The notes beneath the pieces are model-generated. The model did not search any database and was not told the origin of the DNA. It was given only the letters and a program-made list of their open reading frames with translations. Both the position numbers and the translations under genes were made by a program. Positions 1 through 9,742 of a stretch of DNA of 64,000 nt are shown in pieces. Numbering within the stretch: position 1 is the stretch's first letter; each line of letters begins with the position of its first letter. Origin of the DNA: Bacillus mycoides (GTDB lineage Bacteria; Bacillota; Bacilli; Bacillales; Bacillaceae_G); NCBI RefSeq assembly GCF_001757995.1, contig NZ_LXLV01000062.1:186001-250000 (forward strand), written 5' to 3'.

Positions 1-74
1 TCAGAAACTTTTCCTTTGCCGCGGATTTTTTGCATTGTCTGTTGAAGTCGGTCGGCTAATCCTTCAAATGCCAT
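1..74 (-). CDS. ffh: Signal recognition particle GTPase Ffh, N-terminal fragment
   Basis: Only the first 24 codons are inside the window. Reading leftward from the ATG at 72-74 gives a start MAFEGLADRLQ followed by a basic segment, the usual opening of the Ffh four-helix N domain. Ffh binds the 4.5S-type SRP RNA and signal sequences and docks with FtsY to deliver nascent membrane and secreted proteins. It follows ylxM by 12 bp, the arrangement known in Bacillus, so the two are probably cotranscribed. The GTPase and M domains lie outside the window, so the call rests on the N-terminus plus synteny with ylxM and ftsY. Confidence 0.9.
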   Translation of the reverse strand, partial: MAFEGLADRLQQTMQKIRGKGKVS

Positions 75-86
75 ATTGCCGCCCTC

Positions 87-419
87 CTAATCTAATTTTT
101 CGATAGCTTCAACAACTTGTTTCATTTCTTCATTCACATGCTCTTCTTCGCTGATTAGCTGTTTTAGCTTTGCAACAAGTCGCTGTCGCTCTTGAAACTT
201 TTGAAGTAATACTAATTTATCTTCATATTCTTCAAGCATCGCTTCAGTCCGTTTAATGTTATCATACACGGCTTGGCGACTTACATCAAATTCTTCCGCA
301 ATTTCACCAAGAGATAAATCATCTAGATAATAAAGCGACATATAACTTCTTTGTTTTTGCGTTAACAACGATTGATAAAAATCAAATAAATAGTTCATTC
401 TCGTTGTTTTCTCGAGCAT
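87..419 (-). CDS. ylxM: YlxM, UPF0122 helix-turn-helix protein of the SRP operon
   Basis: A 110-residue protein that is mainly one sigma-factor-region-4-like DNA-binding fold. The helix-turn-helix is around residues 37-55 ([20 protein letters not shown]), followed by a long charged C-terminal helix. The family is always found upstream of ffh. In streptococci YlxM binds SRP components and modulates the pathway, so an accessory SRP role is plausible but inferred here. It has its own promoter upstream (462-490) and a 12-bp gap to ffh, so it is the leader gene of this unit. Length is typical for the family. Confidence 0.93.
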   Translation of the reverse strand: MLEKTTRMNYLFDFYQSLLTQKQRSYMSLYYLDDLSLGEIAEEFDVSRQAVYDNIKRTEAMLEEYEDKLVLLQKFQERQRLVAKLKQLISEEEHVNEEMKQVVEAIEKLD

Positions 420-461
420 GTTGGATCATCCTTTGTTAAGTGATTTCCCTTTACATGATTT

Positions 462-490
462 AGTTTACATGGAGTACAAAAGAGTGTCAA
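462..490 (-). promoter_or_regulatory. SigA-type promoter for ylxM-ffh
   Basis: On the minus strand a perfect TTGACA (-35, 485-490) is followed after 17 bp by TAAACT (-10, 462-467). This lies just downstream of the ftsY terminator and about 45 bp before the ylxM start codon, so ylxM-ffh can be transcribed separately from smc-ftsY. An A-rich tract upstream of the -35 could act as an UP element. Confidence 0.7.
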
Positions 491-521
491 GTTTTTTTCT
501 TAACATCACATATTTTTATAG

Positions 522-548
522 AAAAAGAAGCGGAAATACCGCTTCTTT
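522..548 (-). terminator. Intrinsic terminator after ftsY
   Basis: A 10-bp stem (524-533 pairs with 539-548) with a 5-base loop sits three bases past the ftsY stop codon. On the minus strand it is followed by a run of T. It should end the rnc-smc-ftsY transcript. Confidence 0.8.
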
Positions 549-551
549 CAC

Positions 552-1541
552 TTACACTTCTTCTGTTTCTACTAAGTTCGCAAACAAACCATAAACATAT
601 TGTTCTGGATCAAACTGCTGCAGATCATCCATTTGCTCTCCTAGCCCAACAAATTTCACCGGAACATCCATTTCGTTACGAATCGCTAAGACGATACCAC
701 CTTTAGCAGTTCCATCTAACTTCGTTAAAACAATACCAGTAACATTCGTTGCTTCACGGAATGTTTTCGCTTGGCTTAAACCATTTTGTCCTGTTGTTGC
801 ATCAATAACTAGTAATATTTCATGAGGAGCCCCTGGTACTTCGCGCTCAATTACGCGCTTCACTTTCTCTAACTCTTTCATTAAGTTTACTTTATTTTGT
901 AAGCGTCCTGCTGTATCACATAGTAATACATCCACTTTACGGGCCTTTGCCGCTTGTACAGCATCATACATAACCGCCGCTGGATCAGATCCTGATTCTT
1001 GTTTAATTACTTCTACACCAACACGATCGCCCCATACTTCTAATTGTTCAATCGCTCCAGCACGAAATGTATCTCCTGCCGCCAATAGGACAGACTTACC
1101 TTCTGATTTAAATTTATGTGCAAGCTTACCAATCGTCGTCGTTTTCCCCACACCATTAACACCAACAAATAAAACTACTGTTAATTGATCCTCTTGTATA
1201 TTAACTTCATTACTAAAGTCGCTGTCACCTTTGTAAATTCCCACTAACTTTTCAGAAATAACAGCCTGTACTTCTTTCGGATCTTGAATGTTACGACGTT
1301 GCACTTCTTCTTTCAACTGATCAATTAATTCCATCACTGTCGAAACTCCGACATCCGCACTAATTAAAATTTCTTCTAATTCCTCAAAGAAATCTTCGTC
1401 TATTTTACGGTAACGGTACACTAAATCATTTACTTTATCAGCAAATGAATTTCTCGTTTTTTCTAATCCTTGTTTAAACTTCTCTGTTACCGTATCCGTT
1501 TGTTTTGAAATTTTTTCTTTTAATTTTTTAAAAAAACTCAT
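552..1541 (-). CDS. ftsY: Signal recognition particle receptor FtsY
   Basis: SRP GTPase that docks the Ffh-ribosome complex at the membrane. The 329-residue protein has a short basic N-terminus in place of the long acidic A domain of E. coli, then the N domain. The G domain carries a P-loop GVNGVGKTTT near residue 128, DTAGR near 209 and TKLDG near 273. I chose the ATG at 1541 rather than the in-frame ATG at 1550: the GGAAGG ribosome binding site abuts 1550 but is well spaced from 1541, and MSFFKKLKEKI is the usual N-terminus. It follows smc closely, so smc and ftsY are cotranscribed. Confidence 0.96.
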   Translation of the reverse strand: MSFFKKLKEKISKQTDTVTEKFKQGLEKTRNSFADKVNDLVYRYRKIDEDFFEELEEILISADVGVSTVMELIDQLKEEVQRRNIQDPKEVQAVISEKLVGIYKGDSDFSNEVNIQEDQLTVVLFVGVNGVGKTTTIGKLAHKFKSEGKSVLLAAGDTFRAGAIEQLEVWGDRVGVEVIKQESGSDPAAVMYDAVQAAKARKVDVLLCDTAGRLQNKVNLMKELEKVKRVIEREVPGAPHEILLVIDATTGQNGLSQAKTFREATNVTGIVLTKLDGTAKGGIVLAIRNEMDVPVKFVGLGEQMDDLQQFDPEQYVYGLFANLVETEEV

Positions 1542-1555
1542 ACTTCCCATCCTTC

Positions 1556-4500
1556 CTATCTACTTGCAACAAGTTCTTCGCCATCATCTAAACGAACAGA
1601 AACAAGCTTCGACACCCCTGATTCTTGCATTGTGACACCGTACAATACATCAGACTCTTCCATTGTACCTTTTCGGTGTGTAATTACAATAAACTGTGTT
1701 TCATCACTAAATTTCTTTAAATACTGCGCAAAACGAGCAACGTTTGCCTCATCAAGAGCTGCTTCTACTTCATCTAGCACACAGAATGGAACTGGGCGTA
1801 CTTTTAAAATACCAAATAAGAGCGCAATTGCCGTTAAAGCACGCTCTCCCCCTGAAAGTAAACCTAAGTTTTGTAGTTTCTTTCCTGGTGGTTGCGCTAC
1901 AATATCAATACCAGTATTTAGTAAATCTTCCGGATTTGTCATTACTAAATCCGCTCTACCGCCCCCGAATAGTTCAGAGAATACAGATTGAAACTCTGTT
2001 CGAATCCCTTCGAACGTAGTAGAAAAGCGTTTTTTCATCTCTTCATCCATTTCCGTAATAAGTTGATGCAATGTCGATTTCGCTTCTTCCAGATCATCTC
2101 TTTGCTCTAATAAGAATGTATGGCGCTCTGCTACACGTTCATACTCATCAATTGCCCCTAAATTTACTGCGCCTAACTCTTCGATGGATAGTTTAATTAG
2201 TTTCACCTTTTTACGCGCATCTTCTGCAGGCATCATCATTGTATACTTAAGTTTTGCTGCTTCAAATGAAATAGTATATGTTTCACGTAAATGTTGCAAT
2301 CTATTTTCCAGCTCTACATCAAGTCGGTTAATTTTCACTTCTTGATCTTTCAGCATCTCAAGAATATATTTATGTTTGCCTATTGTTTCTTTCGTACCGC
2401 GCTCTAAATGCTCGACTCTTTCTTGCAATGATACGCGTTGTTCACGACGAGAACGAATTAACTCCGAAGTTTGATTACGATCATACGCTTTCTTCTCAAT
2501 CATATTCGTAATTTGTTCTTCGCCACTTGAATTAGATGTCATCTCTTGCTTTAAGAACGCTAAATCTTCTTTCGTTTTTACAAGCGTCGCATCAGTCTCT
2601 TCTTTTTCCTTCGTCAATCGTTCGACTTTTTCTTTTTGATTAGACAAACGTTGTTGTTGTTCAGCAACTTGCACTTTTAGCTCCGTCATTTCCTTCTGAA
2701 CTTTTTCTTTTGAAGAATGTTGTTCACTTTTTTGTTTCGTTAAAACGACGATTTTGCTATCTAATTCCCCAATCTCCGTTTGAAGAGTAGCTAAAATCTT
2801 TTCTAACTCTTCTTTACGCCCTTGCATTTTTACTTGATCTTGTAAAAATCCTTCAATCTCTAAATCGTAAATCGATAAACGATCATTAATACGATGTTCA
2901 TCTAATTCTAAACGATTAATTTCTTCTCTTAGCTTCTGTTCATCTACACGTTCGGTCTCTACACCTTGGCGTAGCTCTCGTATTTGTACTTCTTTTTCTT
3001 GAATCTCTTGCTTTACTGCTTTAACAAAATTTTCTAGCTTCGTTGTTTTTTCTTCCATGTCAGTTAGTTTTTTAGTCCACTCTTCAAGTTCACGTTGACG
3101 TCCCAATAAAGAGGATTTCGCTTGTTTTACAGCTCCACCCGTCATAGAACCACCCGGATTCACTACGTCACCTTCGAGTGTTACAATACGATAGCGGTAT
3201 TGCAGTTGTTTCGCTAACTCATTTGCTCCGCGTAAATCTTTCGCAACAACAACAGTACCTAATAAACTGGAAACTACATTCTCATATTTATTATTGTACT
3301 GCACAAGTTCTGCCGCTACACCGACAAACGATGGATGTTGATTCACAATGCGTAATTGATCAAATGATAGCGATCGGCTTTTAATAACAGCTTGAGGTAA
3401 AAACGTTGCACGGCCATGTTTATTTTGCTTTAAAAATGCAATTGCATTACGAGCATGTTCTTCTGTTTGTACTACGATATGTTGCATCGCTGCCCCAAGG
3501 GCGATTTCCATTGCGATTTCATATTCTTTCGGCACAGTCAGAAGTTCTGCAACAGCGCCCTCAATACCTTGTAGTCTATTTTCTCTAGCCTTTAATACTT
3601 CACGTACCCCTTGATAGAAGCCAGAGTAGTCCTCTTGCATCTCTTCTAACATTTCTTTCCGAGAGCGCGCCTGTTGCACAAATTGATACGCTTGATACAG
3701 TTTCGTTTCATTTTCACTATACTGTGACTTACATTTCCCAAGTGCCGTTTCTGTCTTCTGTATGTTAGAAATAATGCCAGCTATTTTCTCTCTCGCTTGC
3801 TCATAACTTTCTAGAAGTTTCGCCTTTTTCGCTGTAATTTCCACACGCATCTGTACATACTTTTCATTTTCTTCATCAAGTCGTTCGTTTTTAGAGTTTT
3901 GCTGTTTTGATTGTTCTTCAATCATAGATAATTCATTACGAAGACTTGCTTGTTGATTTAAAAGTTCAATATAGTCACCTTTTAGATTCTCAATTTGTTC
4001 CTCTAAATTCTCAGCAAAAGTCGCAAGTAATTGCTCGTTATCATGCAATTTCTTCTCCAATTCATTTACTTGATTCACAAATTGCATTAAAGCTTCTGTA
4101 CTTGTTTCAATTTCGCCATCATAACTTGTAGCTTTCTCTGTTAACTCAACAATTAGCTTTTCAAGCTGCGCACAATGTGTCGTTGCATTTTGCTTTCTTT
4201 CCTTTAACAGCTCGCGTTGCCCTTCTAGTTTTTCTAGTTCTTTACTAGACAGAAGGAGAACTTCTTGTAAGGAATTTACAGATTCATCAACGGCTTGTAA
4301 TTGCCCGCGTAATTCCTCAAGCTCTTCTTCACTTTTTTGTAAGTTCGCCGACATTTTAGCTTCTTCATCTTTATTATGCCCAAATTGATTTCGAAGCGCT
4401 TCCCACTTTGCATGTAATTCTTCAATTTCATGTACAATAAGCGCAGCTTCTACCTTCTCTAATTCTTCTTTTTTCTCAAGATAATCTTTCGCAATAGAAG

Positions 4501-5125
4501 CTTGTCTTTCTAGTGGTTCTACTTGACTACTTAATTCGTGAATAATATCTTGTACACGATTTAAGTTTTCTTGTGTTTCCGCCAATTTCCCTTCAGCTTT
4601 CTTTTTACGAAGTTTGTATTTCAGCACACCCGCAGCTTCTTCAAATACCCCACGACGTTCTTCTGATTTACTACTCAAAATCTCTTCGACTTTCCCCTGG
4701 CTAATAATTGAAAAAGCTTCTCTTCCCATACCAGAGTCCATAAATAAATCAATAATATCTTTCAATCTACAAGATTGTTTATTAATATAAAAATCACTAT
4801 CACCCGAACGAGATACACGACGCGTTACACACACCTCGTTATACTCAATCGGTAAGCGTTGGTCTTCATTATTTAAAGTTAATGTAACTTCAGCAACATT
4901 AACCGCTCTTCTCGTATCACTGCCGGCAAAAATAATATCCTCCATCTTTGCACCGCGTAATGACTTTGCAGATTGTTCACCAAGTACCCAGCGAATTGCA
5001 TCAGTAATATTACTTTTCCCGCTCCCGTTAGGTCCTACTACAGAAGTTACACCTGGAACAAAATCGACAGATACACGCTCAGCAAAAGATTTAAATCCTG
5101 CTATTTCTAATCTTTTTAAAAACAC
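1556..5125 (-). CDS. smc: Chromosome segregation SMC ATPase
   Basis: Structural maintenance of chromosomes ATPase that forms the condensin core with ScpA and ScpB. At 1189 residues it has full family length. The N-terminal Walker A is GPNGSGKSN near residue 32. Two long heptad coiled coils flank a glycine-rich hinge around residues 510-670. The C-terminal head has the LSGGE signature and a Walker B ending in LDEVEAALD. The start is a GTG at 5123-5125 preceded by AGGAGGAAGG. A longer in-frame reading to 5200 adds 25 residues not typical of Smc and lacks a site as good. It lies between rnc and ftsY as in other Bacillus. Confidence 0.97.
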   Translation of the reverse strand: MFLKRLEIAGFKSFAERVSVDFVPGVTSVVGPNGSGKSNITDAIRWVLGEQSAKSLRGAKMEDIIFAGSDTRRAVNVAEVTLTLNNEDQRLPIEYNEVCVTRRVSRSGDSDFYINKQSCRLKDIIDLFMDSGMGREAFSIISQGKVEEILSSKSEERRGVFEEAAGVLKYKLRKKKAEGKLAETQENLNRVQDIIHELSSQVEPLERQASIAKDYLEKKEELEKVEAALIVHEIEELHAKWEALRNQFGHNKDEEAKMSANLQKSEEELEELRGQLQAVDESVNSLQEVLLLSSKELEKLEGQRELLKERKQNATTHCAQLEKLIVELTEKATSYDGEIETSTEALMQFVNQVNELEKKLHDNEQLLATFAENLEEQIENLKGDYIELLNQQASLRNELSMIEEQSKQQNSKNERLDEENEKYVQMRVEITAKKAKLLESYEQAREKIAGIISNIQKTETALGKCKSQYSENETKLYQAYQFVQQARSRKEMLEEMQEDYSGFYQGVREVLKARENRLQGIEGAVAELLTVPKEYEIAMEIALGAAMQHIVVQTEEHARNAIAFLKQNKHGRATFLPQAVIKSRSLSFDQLRIVNQHPSFVGVAAELVQYNNKYENVVSSLLGTVVVAKDLRGANELAKQLQYRYRIVTLEGDVVNPGGSMTGGAVKQAKSSLLGRQRELEEWTKKLTDMEEKTTKLENFVKAVKQEIQEKEVQIRELRQGVETERVDEQKLREEINRLELDEHRINDRLSIYDLEIEGFLQDQVKMQGRKEELEKILATLQTEIGELDSKIVVLTKQKSEQHSSKEKVQKEMTELKVQVAEQQQRLSNQKEKVERLTKEKEETDATLVKTKEDLAFLKQEMTSNSSGEEQITNMIEKKAYDRNQTSELIRSRREQRVSLQERVEHLERGTKETIGKHKYILEMLKDQEVKINRLDVELENRLQHLRETYTISFEAAKLKYTMMMPAEDARKKVKLIKLSIEELGAVNLGAIDEYERVAERHTFLLEQRDDLEEAKSTLHQLITEMDEEMKKRFSTTFEGIRTEFQSVFSELFGGGRADLVMTNPEDLLNTGIDIVAQPPGKKLQNLGLLSGGERALTAIALLFGILKVRPVPFCVLDEVEAALDEANVARFAQYLKKFSDETQFIVITHRKGTMEESDVLYGVTMQESGVSKLVSVRLDDGEELVASR

Positions 5126-5242
5126 GAAAGGCCTTCCTCCTATTCTCCGTTGTTGTAAACGTTGTCTGTACGAAAACAAGCTACTATACGGATTTCCCAC
5201 TCCTTTTATTTATAAATAAAAGGAAAGTTTCATTCTATGCAT

Positions 5243-5273
5243 AAGGAATCCCCCTCATTCAAAGGGGGATTCC
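5243..5273 (-). terminator. GC-rich hairpin between rnc and smc
   Basis: An 11-12 bp stem of AGGAATCCCCC pairing with GGGGGATTCCT and a short loop. It starts at the rnc stop codon. The minus-strand side lacks a strong T run, so it may act as a weak terminator or an mRNA-processing and stabilising hairpin rather than a full stop. Confidence 0.55.
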
Positions 5274-6011
5274 TCATGATTGTTCTTTTAATTTTTTCAA
5301 TGCTTCTGCAGCAGCTTGTTGCTCTGCCTCTTTTTTTGACTTACCACTTCCAAGACCTAATGCCTCATTATTTAAAGTTACACGGGACACAAATTCTCGG
5401 TTGTGGGCTGGTCCTTTTTCTTGCAAAATTTGATACTCAATATTGCCACTACCATCACGCTGAATCAATTCTTGCAATTGACTCTTATAATCCATCACAT
5501 GAGAAAAAGCACCTTCATTAATTTTTGGATATACAACTTCTTTTAAGTATCCCCAAACTGTTTCTAGCCCTTGATCAAGATAAAGGGCACCAATAAACGC
5601 TTCAAAGACATCCGCTAATAAAGCTGGTCGTTCACGTCCACCCGTCATTTCCTCACCTTTTCCTAATAAAACAAGGCTACCAAATGACATTTCGTTTGCA
5701 AAACGAACAAGAGATGGCTCACATACAATAGCTGCACGTAGTTTTGTTAACTCTCCTTCGCTCATTGTCGGATATTTTTGAAACAGATACTGTGATACAG
5801 TGAGTTCCAATACAGCATCGCCAAGAAATTCAAGACGCTCATTGTCCTCATGCGGTTTTTTTCGATGCTCATTCACATACGATGAATGCGTAAATGCTTG
5901 AATCAATAATTTTTCATCTGTAAACGTAATACCTATCTTTTCTTGAAATACTTTAAAAGCTTCACGATATTTTGCTTCGTATTTTTTTTCTCTATGTTTT
6001 CGGTACGGCAT
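5274..6011 (-). CDS. rnc: Ribonuclease III
   Basis: Double-strand-specific endoribonuclease for rRNA, scRNA and antisense-pair processing. The 245 residues contain the RNase III signature [13 protein letters not shown] near residue 59 and the second acidic cluster ([14 protein letters not shown]) near 130. A C-terminal double-stranded RNA-binding domain follows (about 172-240, with a [11 protein letters not shown] helix). The start ATG at 6011 is preceded by TGGAGGGACC. An in-frame extension to 6062 overlaps the upstream hairpin and is rejected. The gene is between acpP and smc, the conserved Bacillus order. Confidence 0.96.
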   Translation of the reverse strand: MPYRKHREKKYEAKYREAFKVFQEKIGITFTDEKLLIQAFTHSSYVNEHRKKPHEDNERLEFLGDAVLELTVSQYLFQKYPTMSEGELTKLRAAIVCEPSLVRFANEMSFGSLVLLGKGEEMTGGRERPALLADVFEAFIGALYLDQGLETVWGYLKEVVYPKINEGAFSHVMDYKSQLQELIQRDGSGNIEYQILQEKGPAHNREFVSRVTLNNEALGLGSGKSKKEAEQQAAAEALKKLKEQS

Positions 6012-6031
6012 AGGTCCCTCCAGATATAAGC

Positions 6032-6057
6032 CGAGAAGCCCCGTTAAAAAACGGGAC
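6032..6057 (-). other. Hairpin between acpP and rnc
   Basis: An inverted repeat reads GAAGTCCCGTT, four T, AACGGGGCTTC on the minus strand, a stem of about ten pairs with one bulge per arm. There is no T tract behind it. A partial terminator, or a processing hairpin that stabilises the abundant acpP mRNA, are both possible. Confidence 0.5.
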
Positions 6058-6069
6058 TTCACTTAAGCA

Positions 6070-6303
6070 TTATAGATGACTCTCTATGTAAGTCACAGCA
6101 TCGCCAACAGTAGCAATCTTTTCAGCATCTTCATCAGAAATTTCCATTTCGAATTCATCTTCTAATTGCATTACAAGTTCTACTACATCTAGGGAGTCTG
6201 CGCCTAAATCTTCTTTGAAACTTGCAGCTGGTACTACTTCAGTTTCTTCTACTCCTAAACGATCAACGACAATTTTTGTTACACGCTCTAAAACATCTGC
6301 CAT
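6070..6303 (-). CDS. acpP: Acyl carrier protein
   Basis: A small acidic 77-residue carrier whose serine in [10 protein letters not shown] (about residue 37) takes the 4'-phosphopantetheine arm holding growing acyl chains. The four-helix acidic profile and length are standard. The start is the ATG at 6303 with GGAGGTG spaced six bases away. An in-frame GTG at 6312 lies inside that ribosome binding site and is unlikely to be used. It follows fabG by about 70 bp. A minus-strand TATAAT in that gap could be an internal -10, though I see no good -35. Confidence 0.97.
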   Translation of the reverse strand: MADVLERVTKIVVDRLGVEETEVVPAASFKEDLGADSLDVVELVMQLEDEFEMEISDEDAEKIATVGDAVTYIESHL

Positions 6304-6372
6304 TTTATTCACCTCCCCTCAAATATTATATAAAATATTGTCCAAAAAAACTAGGTGAAATCGATTCTTTTA

Positions 6373-7113
6373 TTACATTACCATACCGCCATCAACATTT
6401 AATGTTTGACCTGTAACATATTTACTTTGATCAGAAGCAAAAAACGTTACAGTATTTGCGATATCTTGTGCTTCTCCAAACTGAGCTGCAGGAATTAACT
6501 TTAACATTTCTGCTTTTATATTTTCATCTAATACATCCGTCATATCAGTCGCAATAAACCCTGGAGCAATTGCATTTACAGTAATATTTCGGCTCGCTAA
6601 TTCTTTTGCTGATGTTTTTGTTAATCCAATTACACCAGCTTTAGCAGCAACATAATTTGCTTGTCCTGGGTTTCCTGTTACACCAACAACAGAAGCAATA
6701 TTAATAATACGTCCATGACGTTGACGCATCATATAGCGCGATACTGCTTTCGTACATAAGAAAACACCTTTTAAGTTTGTATTAATAACTGTATCCCATT
6801 CTTCTTCTTTCATACGCATTAATAAATTATCTTTTGTTACACCAGCGTTATTTACAAGAATATCAACTTGTCCAAACGTATCTACAGTTTGTTTCACCAT
6901 TGCAGTAACATCATCAGCATTTGCAACATCTGCTCTTACTGCAATGGCACCTGAACCTAATTTCTTTATTTCATCAACTACTTCATTCGCCTTTTGCTCA
7001 TTACCAGCATAATTTACTACAACATTTGCCCCTTGTTTCGCTAAATCAATGGCAATCGCACGACCAATCCCACGTGAAGCACCAGTTACTAATGCTACTT
7101 TCCCTTTTAACAT
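6373..7113 (-). CDS. fabG: 3-oxoacyl-ACP reductase FabG
   Basis: NADPH-dependent reductase for the first reduction step of fatty-acid elongation. It is a classical short-chain dehydrogenase of 246 residues. The nucleotide-binding TGASRGIGR is near residue 10, NNAGV near 88, the catalytic Ser in ASVVGVTG near 140, and the YVAAKAG catalytic Tyr-Lys pair near 153. GAGAGGAGA precedes the ATG. The start overlaps the end of fabD by 7 bp, implying translational coupling inside the fapR operon. Confidence 0.96.
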   Translation of the reverse strand: MLKGKVALVTGASRGIGRAIAIDLAKQGANVVVNYAGNEQKANEVVDEIKKLGSGAIAVRADVANADDVTAMVKQTVDTFGQVDILVNNAGVTKDNLLMRMKEEEWDTVINTNLKGVFLCTKAVSRYMMRQRHGRIINIASVVGVTGNPGQANYVAAKAGVIGLTKTSAKELASRNITVNAIAPGFIATDMTDVLDENIKAEMLKLIPAAQFGEAQDIANTVTFFASDQSKYVTGQTLNVDGGMVM

Positions 7114-8057
7114 CCGCTTTCTCCTCTCAAATTCGAAATGGTATCTTTTAATGTCTCTTCATCATATATCGCATATGCTTTCACTGAAGAATCAATCGAC
7201 TTCATAAGACCAGCAAGTACTTTTCCAGGTCCGATTTCAATAAAGGTATCTACCCCTTGTTTCACCATATACTCAATAGATGGGTACCATAATACAGGCG
7301 AATAGAGCTGTTCAATTAGCTTTTCTTGAATATCTGTACCACGTGTAATAACATCTGCCGTAACATTTGCAATAACAGGAATATTCGTGTCTTGAATTGT
7401 AATTTCATTTAAAACACTTTGGAATTTCTCAGCAGCTGGTTTCATAAGCGAGGAATGAAACGGTCCACTTACTTTGAGCGGAATTGCTCTTTTAGCGCCA
7501 TTTTCTTTCGCTCTTTGAGAAGCAAGTTCTACTCCTTGCTTTGTTCCAGAAATAACAATTTGCTTCGTACTATTCATATTAGCAATTTGTACTGCGTATC
7601 CTTCACTTGTTACTTCTTCTGTAACTCGTTTCAGCATATCCGGATCCGCACCTAAAATAGCTGCCATTGCACCTTCCCCGCCTGGAACAGCTTCTTCCAT
7701 ATATTCCCCGCGTTTCCTTACAGCATACACAGCGTCTTCGAATGTTAATGCACCAGCAGCTACAAGAGCGCTATATTCACCTAAACTATGTCCTGCGACA
7801 AAATCAGGTGTAATATCATACTCCTTCAAAGCTGTTAAAATTGCAAAGCTCGTTGTTAATAGTGCCGGCTGCGCATTTGTCGTTAATGTTAACTTTTCCT
7901 GTGGTCCTTCAAAAATCACTTCTGAAAGAGAATCATGCAAAACCTCATCCGCTTTTGCAAACACTTTCGCAACCTCTTTATTATTCTCCGCTAACTGTCT
8001 ACCCATTCCAACCGCCTGTGAACCTTGGCCCGGAAAAAGAAATGCTAGTTTTCCCAT
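7107..8057 (-). CDS. fabD: Malonyl-CoA:ACP transacylase FabD
   Basis: Transfers malonyl from CoA to ACP, supplying the extender unit for type II fatty-acid synthesis. The 316 residues include the FPGQGSQ opening at residues 8-14, the [10 protein letters not shown] nucleophile motif with catalytic Ser near residue 90, and the catalytic His in GPFHSSLM near 200. AGGAGG precedes the ATG. It sits between plsX and fabG, so phospholipid and fatty-acid initiation genes are expressed together under FapR. Confidence 0.96.
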   Translation of the reverse strand: MGKLAFLFPGQGSQAVGMGRQLAENNKEVAKVFAKADEVLHDSLSEVIFEGPQEKLTLTTNAQPALLTTSFAILTALKEYDITPDFVAGHSLGEYSALVAAGALTFEDAVYAVRKRGEYMEEAVPGGEGAMAAILGADPDMLKRVTEEVTSEGYAVQIANMNSTKQIVISGTKQGVELASQRAKENGAKRAIPLKVSGPFHSSLMKPAAEKFQSVLNEITIQDTNIPVIANVTADVITRGTDIQEKLIEQLYSPVLWYPSIEYMVKQGVDTFIEIGPGKVLAGLMKSIDSSVKAYAIYDEETLKDTISNLRGESGC

Positions 8058-8071
8058 TTCAAATCCTCCTC

Positions 8072-9064
8072 TTATTGAAGCGGCTCCTTCTCCATTACAC
8101 TTGAAATTGTAGGAATTACTTCTTTCGCTACCATTTCTCTCGTTTGACGAATCGCACTAAATATCGATTGGTCATTAGAAGAACCGTGAGCCTTAATGAC
8201 AGGAGCTTTCAATCCAAACAATGCCGCTCCTCCATACTCCGAATAATCCATTTTATCTTTCAATACCATAAGTTTTGGTTTTAATACCGCTGCTGCTAAT
8301 TTGCTCGTAAACGAACTCATTAATTGCTCTTTTAACATAGAAAATAACGCAAGCGCTGTTCCTTCTAATGATTTTAGCGCTACATTCCCTGTAAAACCAT
8401 CACATACAACAACGTCTGCTACACCTTGCAATAAATCTCTTGATTCAACGTTTCCAACGAAATTAATTGGTGCATCCTTGAGCATAGCAAAGACCTGTTT
8501 TGAAAGCTCGTTTCCTTTACCATCCTCTGTTCCAACGTTTAAAAGTCCAACGCGTGGATTTTTAATTCCTCTTACCTTCTCTGCGTAAACAGAGCCCATT
8601 ACTGCATATTGATATAAATGAATTGGTTTTGCATCAACGTTGGCTCCAACATCTAACATAACAAAACCTTCTCCATCAACAGTTGGCATTGTAGGTGATA
8701 AAGCTGGTCGTTCAATTCCTTCCATACGACCAACAACAAACAATCCAGCTGCCATCAAAGCTCCTGTACTACCTGCTGATATACAAGCATCCGCTACACC
8801 GTCTTTTACTTGCTGCGCCGCTAGTACCATTGAAGCTTGTTTTTTTCGACGAACCGCTCTTACTGGTTCGTCTGTCGATTCAATTTTTTCGTCCGTATGA
8901 AGTATAGTAATTCGCTCTTCACTCGTTAAATATTGACGAATTCCCTCTTCCTTCCCTACTAACGTAATATGTAAATCTGAGTATTCCTTAATAGCTTTCA
9001 TTGCTCCTAATACTACAGCCTTTGGTGCATGATCGCCGCCCATTGCATCTATTGCGATTTTCAT
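8072..9064 (-). CDS. plsX: Phosphate acyltransferase PlsX
   Basis: Makes acyl-phosphate from acyl-ACP, the donor used by PlsY in the first glycerol-3-phosphate acylation. The 330-residue protein begins [14 protein letters not shown], the family hallmark, and contains the conserved [12 protein letters not shown] and [11 protein letters not shown] segments. Its ATG overlaps the fapR stop as ATGA, so the two are translationally coupled. The neighbours fapR, fabD, fabG and acpP fit the lipid-synthesis operon known in Bacillus. Confidence 0.96.
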
Positions 9065-9654
9065 AAGTTGTTACCTTCCTCACTATAATTACTAGATCGA
9101 TACATTTCAAAAGTGCCTGTAAAAACAAGTTCTTCTCCAACAAAGCTACGCACTTTGACAACCGTCCGTCCTTTATCATTCTCTACATCTTCAACACGTG
9201 CTTTTGCAACAACACGCTCTCCTAATTTTACAGGACGAATATATCGAATGGTGGACTTTGCAGTTAAAGCTAATTCTTCATCAATAACCGCAACAGCTAG
9301 TGAGTTTGCTTGCGCAAACAAATGATGCCCACGAGCAATTTGATTTCTTTTAAATACATGTTCTACCTTTACTTCAAAGATAGAAATCGCATGTCTATCT
9401 AATTCTATATCGATAATTTCTCCGACAACCTCTTCTAACGGTAAAGATTTCACATCTTCTTCATGTTGTTTTGTAGCCACATGCTTAATTCGTTCTCTTA
9501 ATTCAGGAATAGATAATTCCATACGATCAAGACGAACAGTTTGTATGCTCACTTGAAATTTTTCCGCTAAATCTTCATCCGTTATAAAAGGATTCGTTTC
9601 TATTGTTTGTTGTAATAATTCTTGTCTTTCTTTTTTACTTCTTCTTTTTTTCAT
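9061..9654 (-). CDS. fapR: FapR, malonyl-CoA-responsive repressor of lipid synthesis
   Basis: Global repressor of fatty-acid and phospholipid genes, released from DNA by malonyl-CoA. The 197 residues have an N-terminal helix-turn-helix (about 20-45, [20 protein letters not shown]), a linker helix and a C-terminal hot-dog fold homologous to thioesterases that binds the ligand. The start at 9654 ([11 protein letters not shown]) is chosen because the longer reading to 9837 would run through the promoter, the operator and the recG 3' end. The operator upstream (9671-9687) supports autoregulation. Confidence 0.95.
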
Positions 9655-9670
9655 ACCGCACCATCCATTT

Positions 9671-9687
9671 TTATGACTAGGTACTAA
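9671..9687 (-). promoter_or_regulatory. FapR operator
   Basis: The minus strand reads TTAGTACCTAGTCATAA, close to the known FapR box (TTAGTACCT followed by a dyad half). It lies just downstream of the -10 of the fapR promoter, where bound repressor would block transcription. This supports malonyl-CoA-controlled expression of fapR-plsX-fabD-fabG-acpP. Confidence 0.85.
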
Positions 9688-9691
9688 AAGT

Positions 9692-9720
9692 AGTATATAA
9701 TCATTAAAAGTAGAATGCAA
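9692..9720 (-). promoter_or_regulatory. SigA-type promoter of the fapR operon
   Basis: Minus-strand TTGCAT (-35, 9715-9720), 17-bp spacer, TATACT (-10, 9692-9697). It fits into the gap between the recG stop and the fapR start, with the FapR box immediately downstream. Confidence 0.8.
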
Positions 9721-9742
9721 CAAAAACTTTTGCAGACTACTT

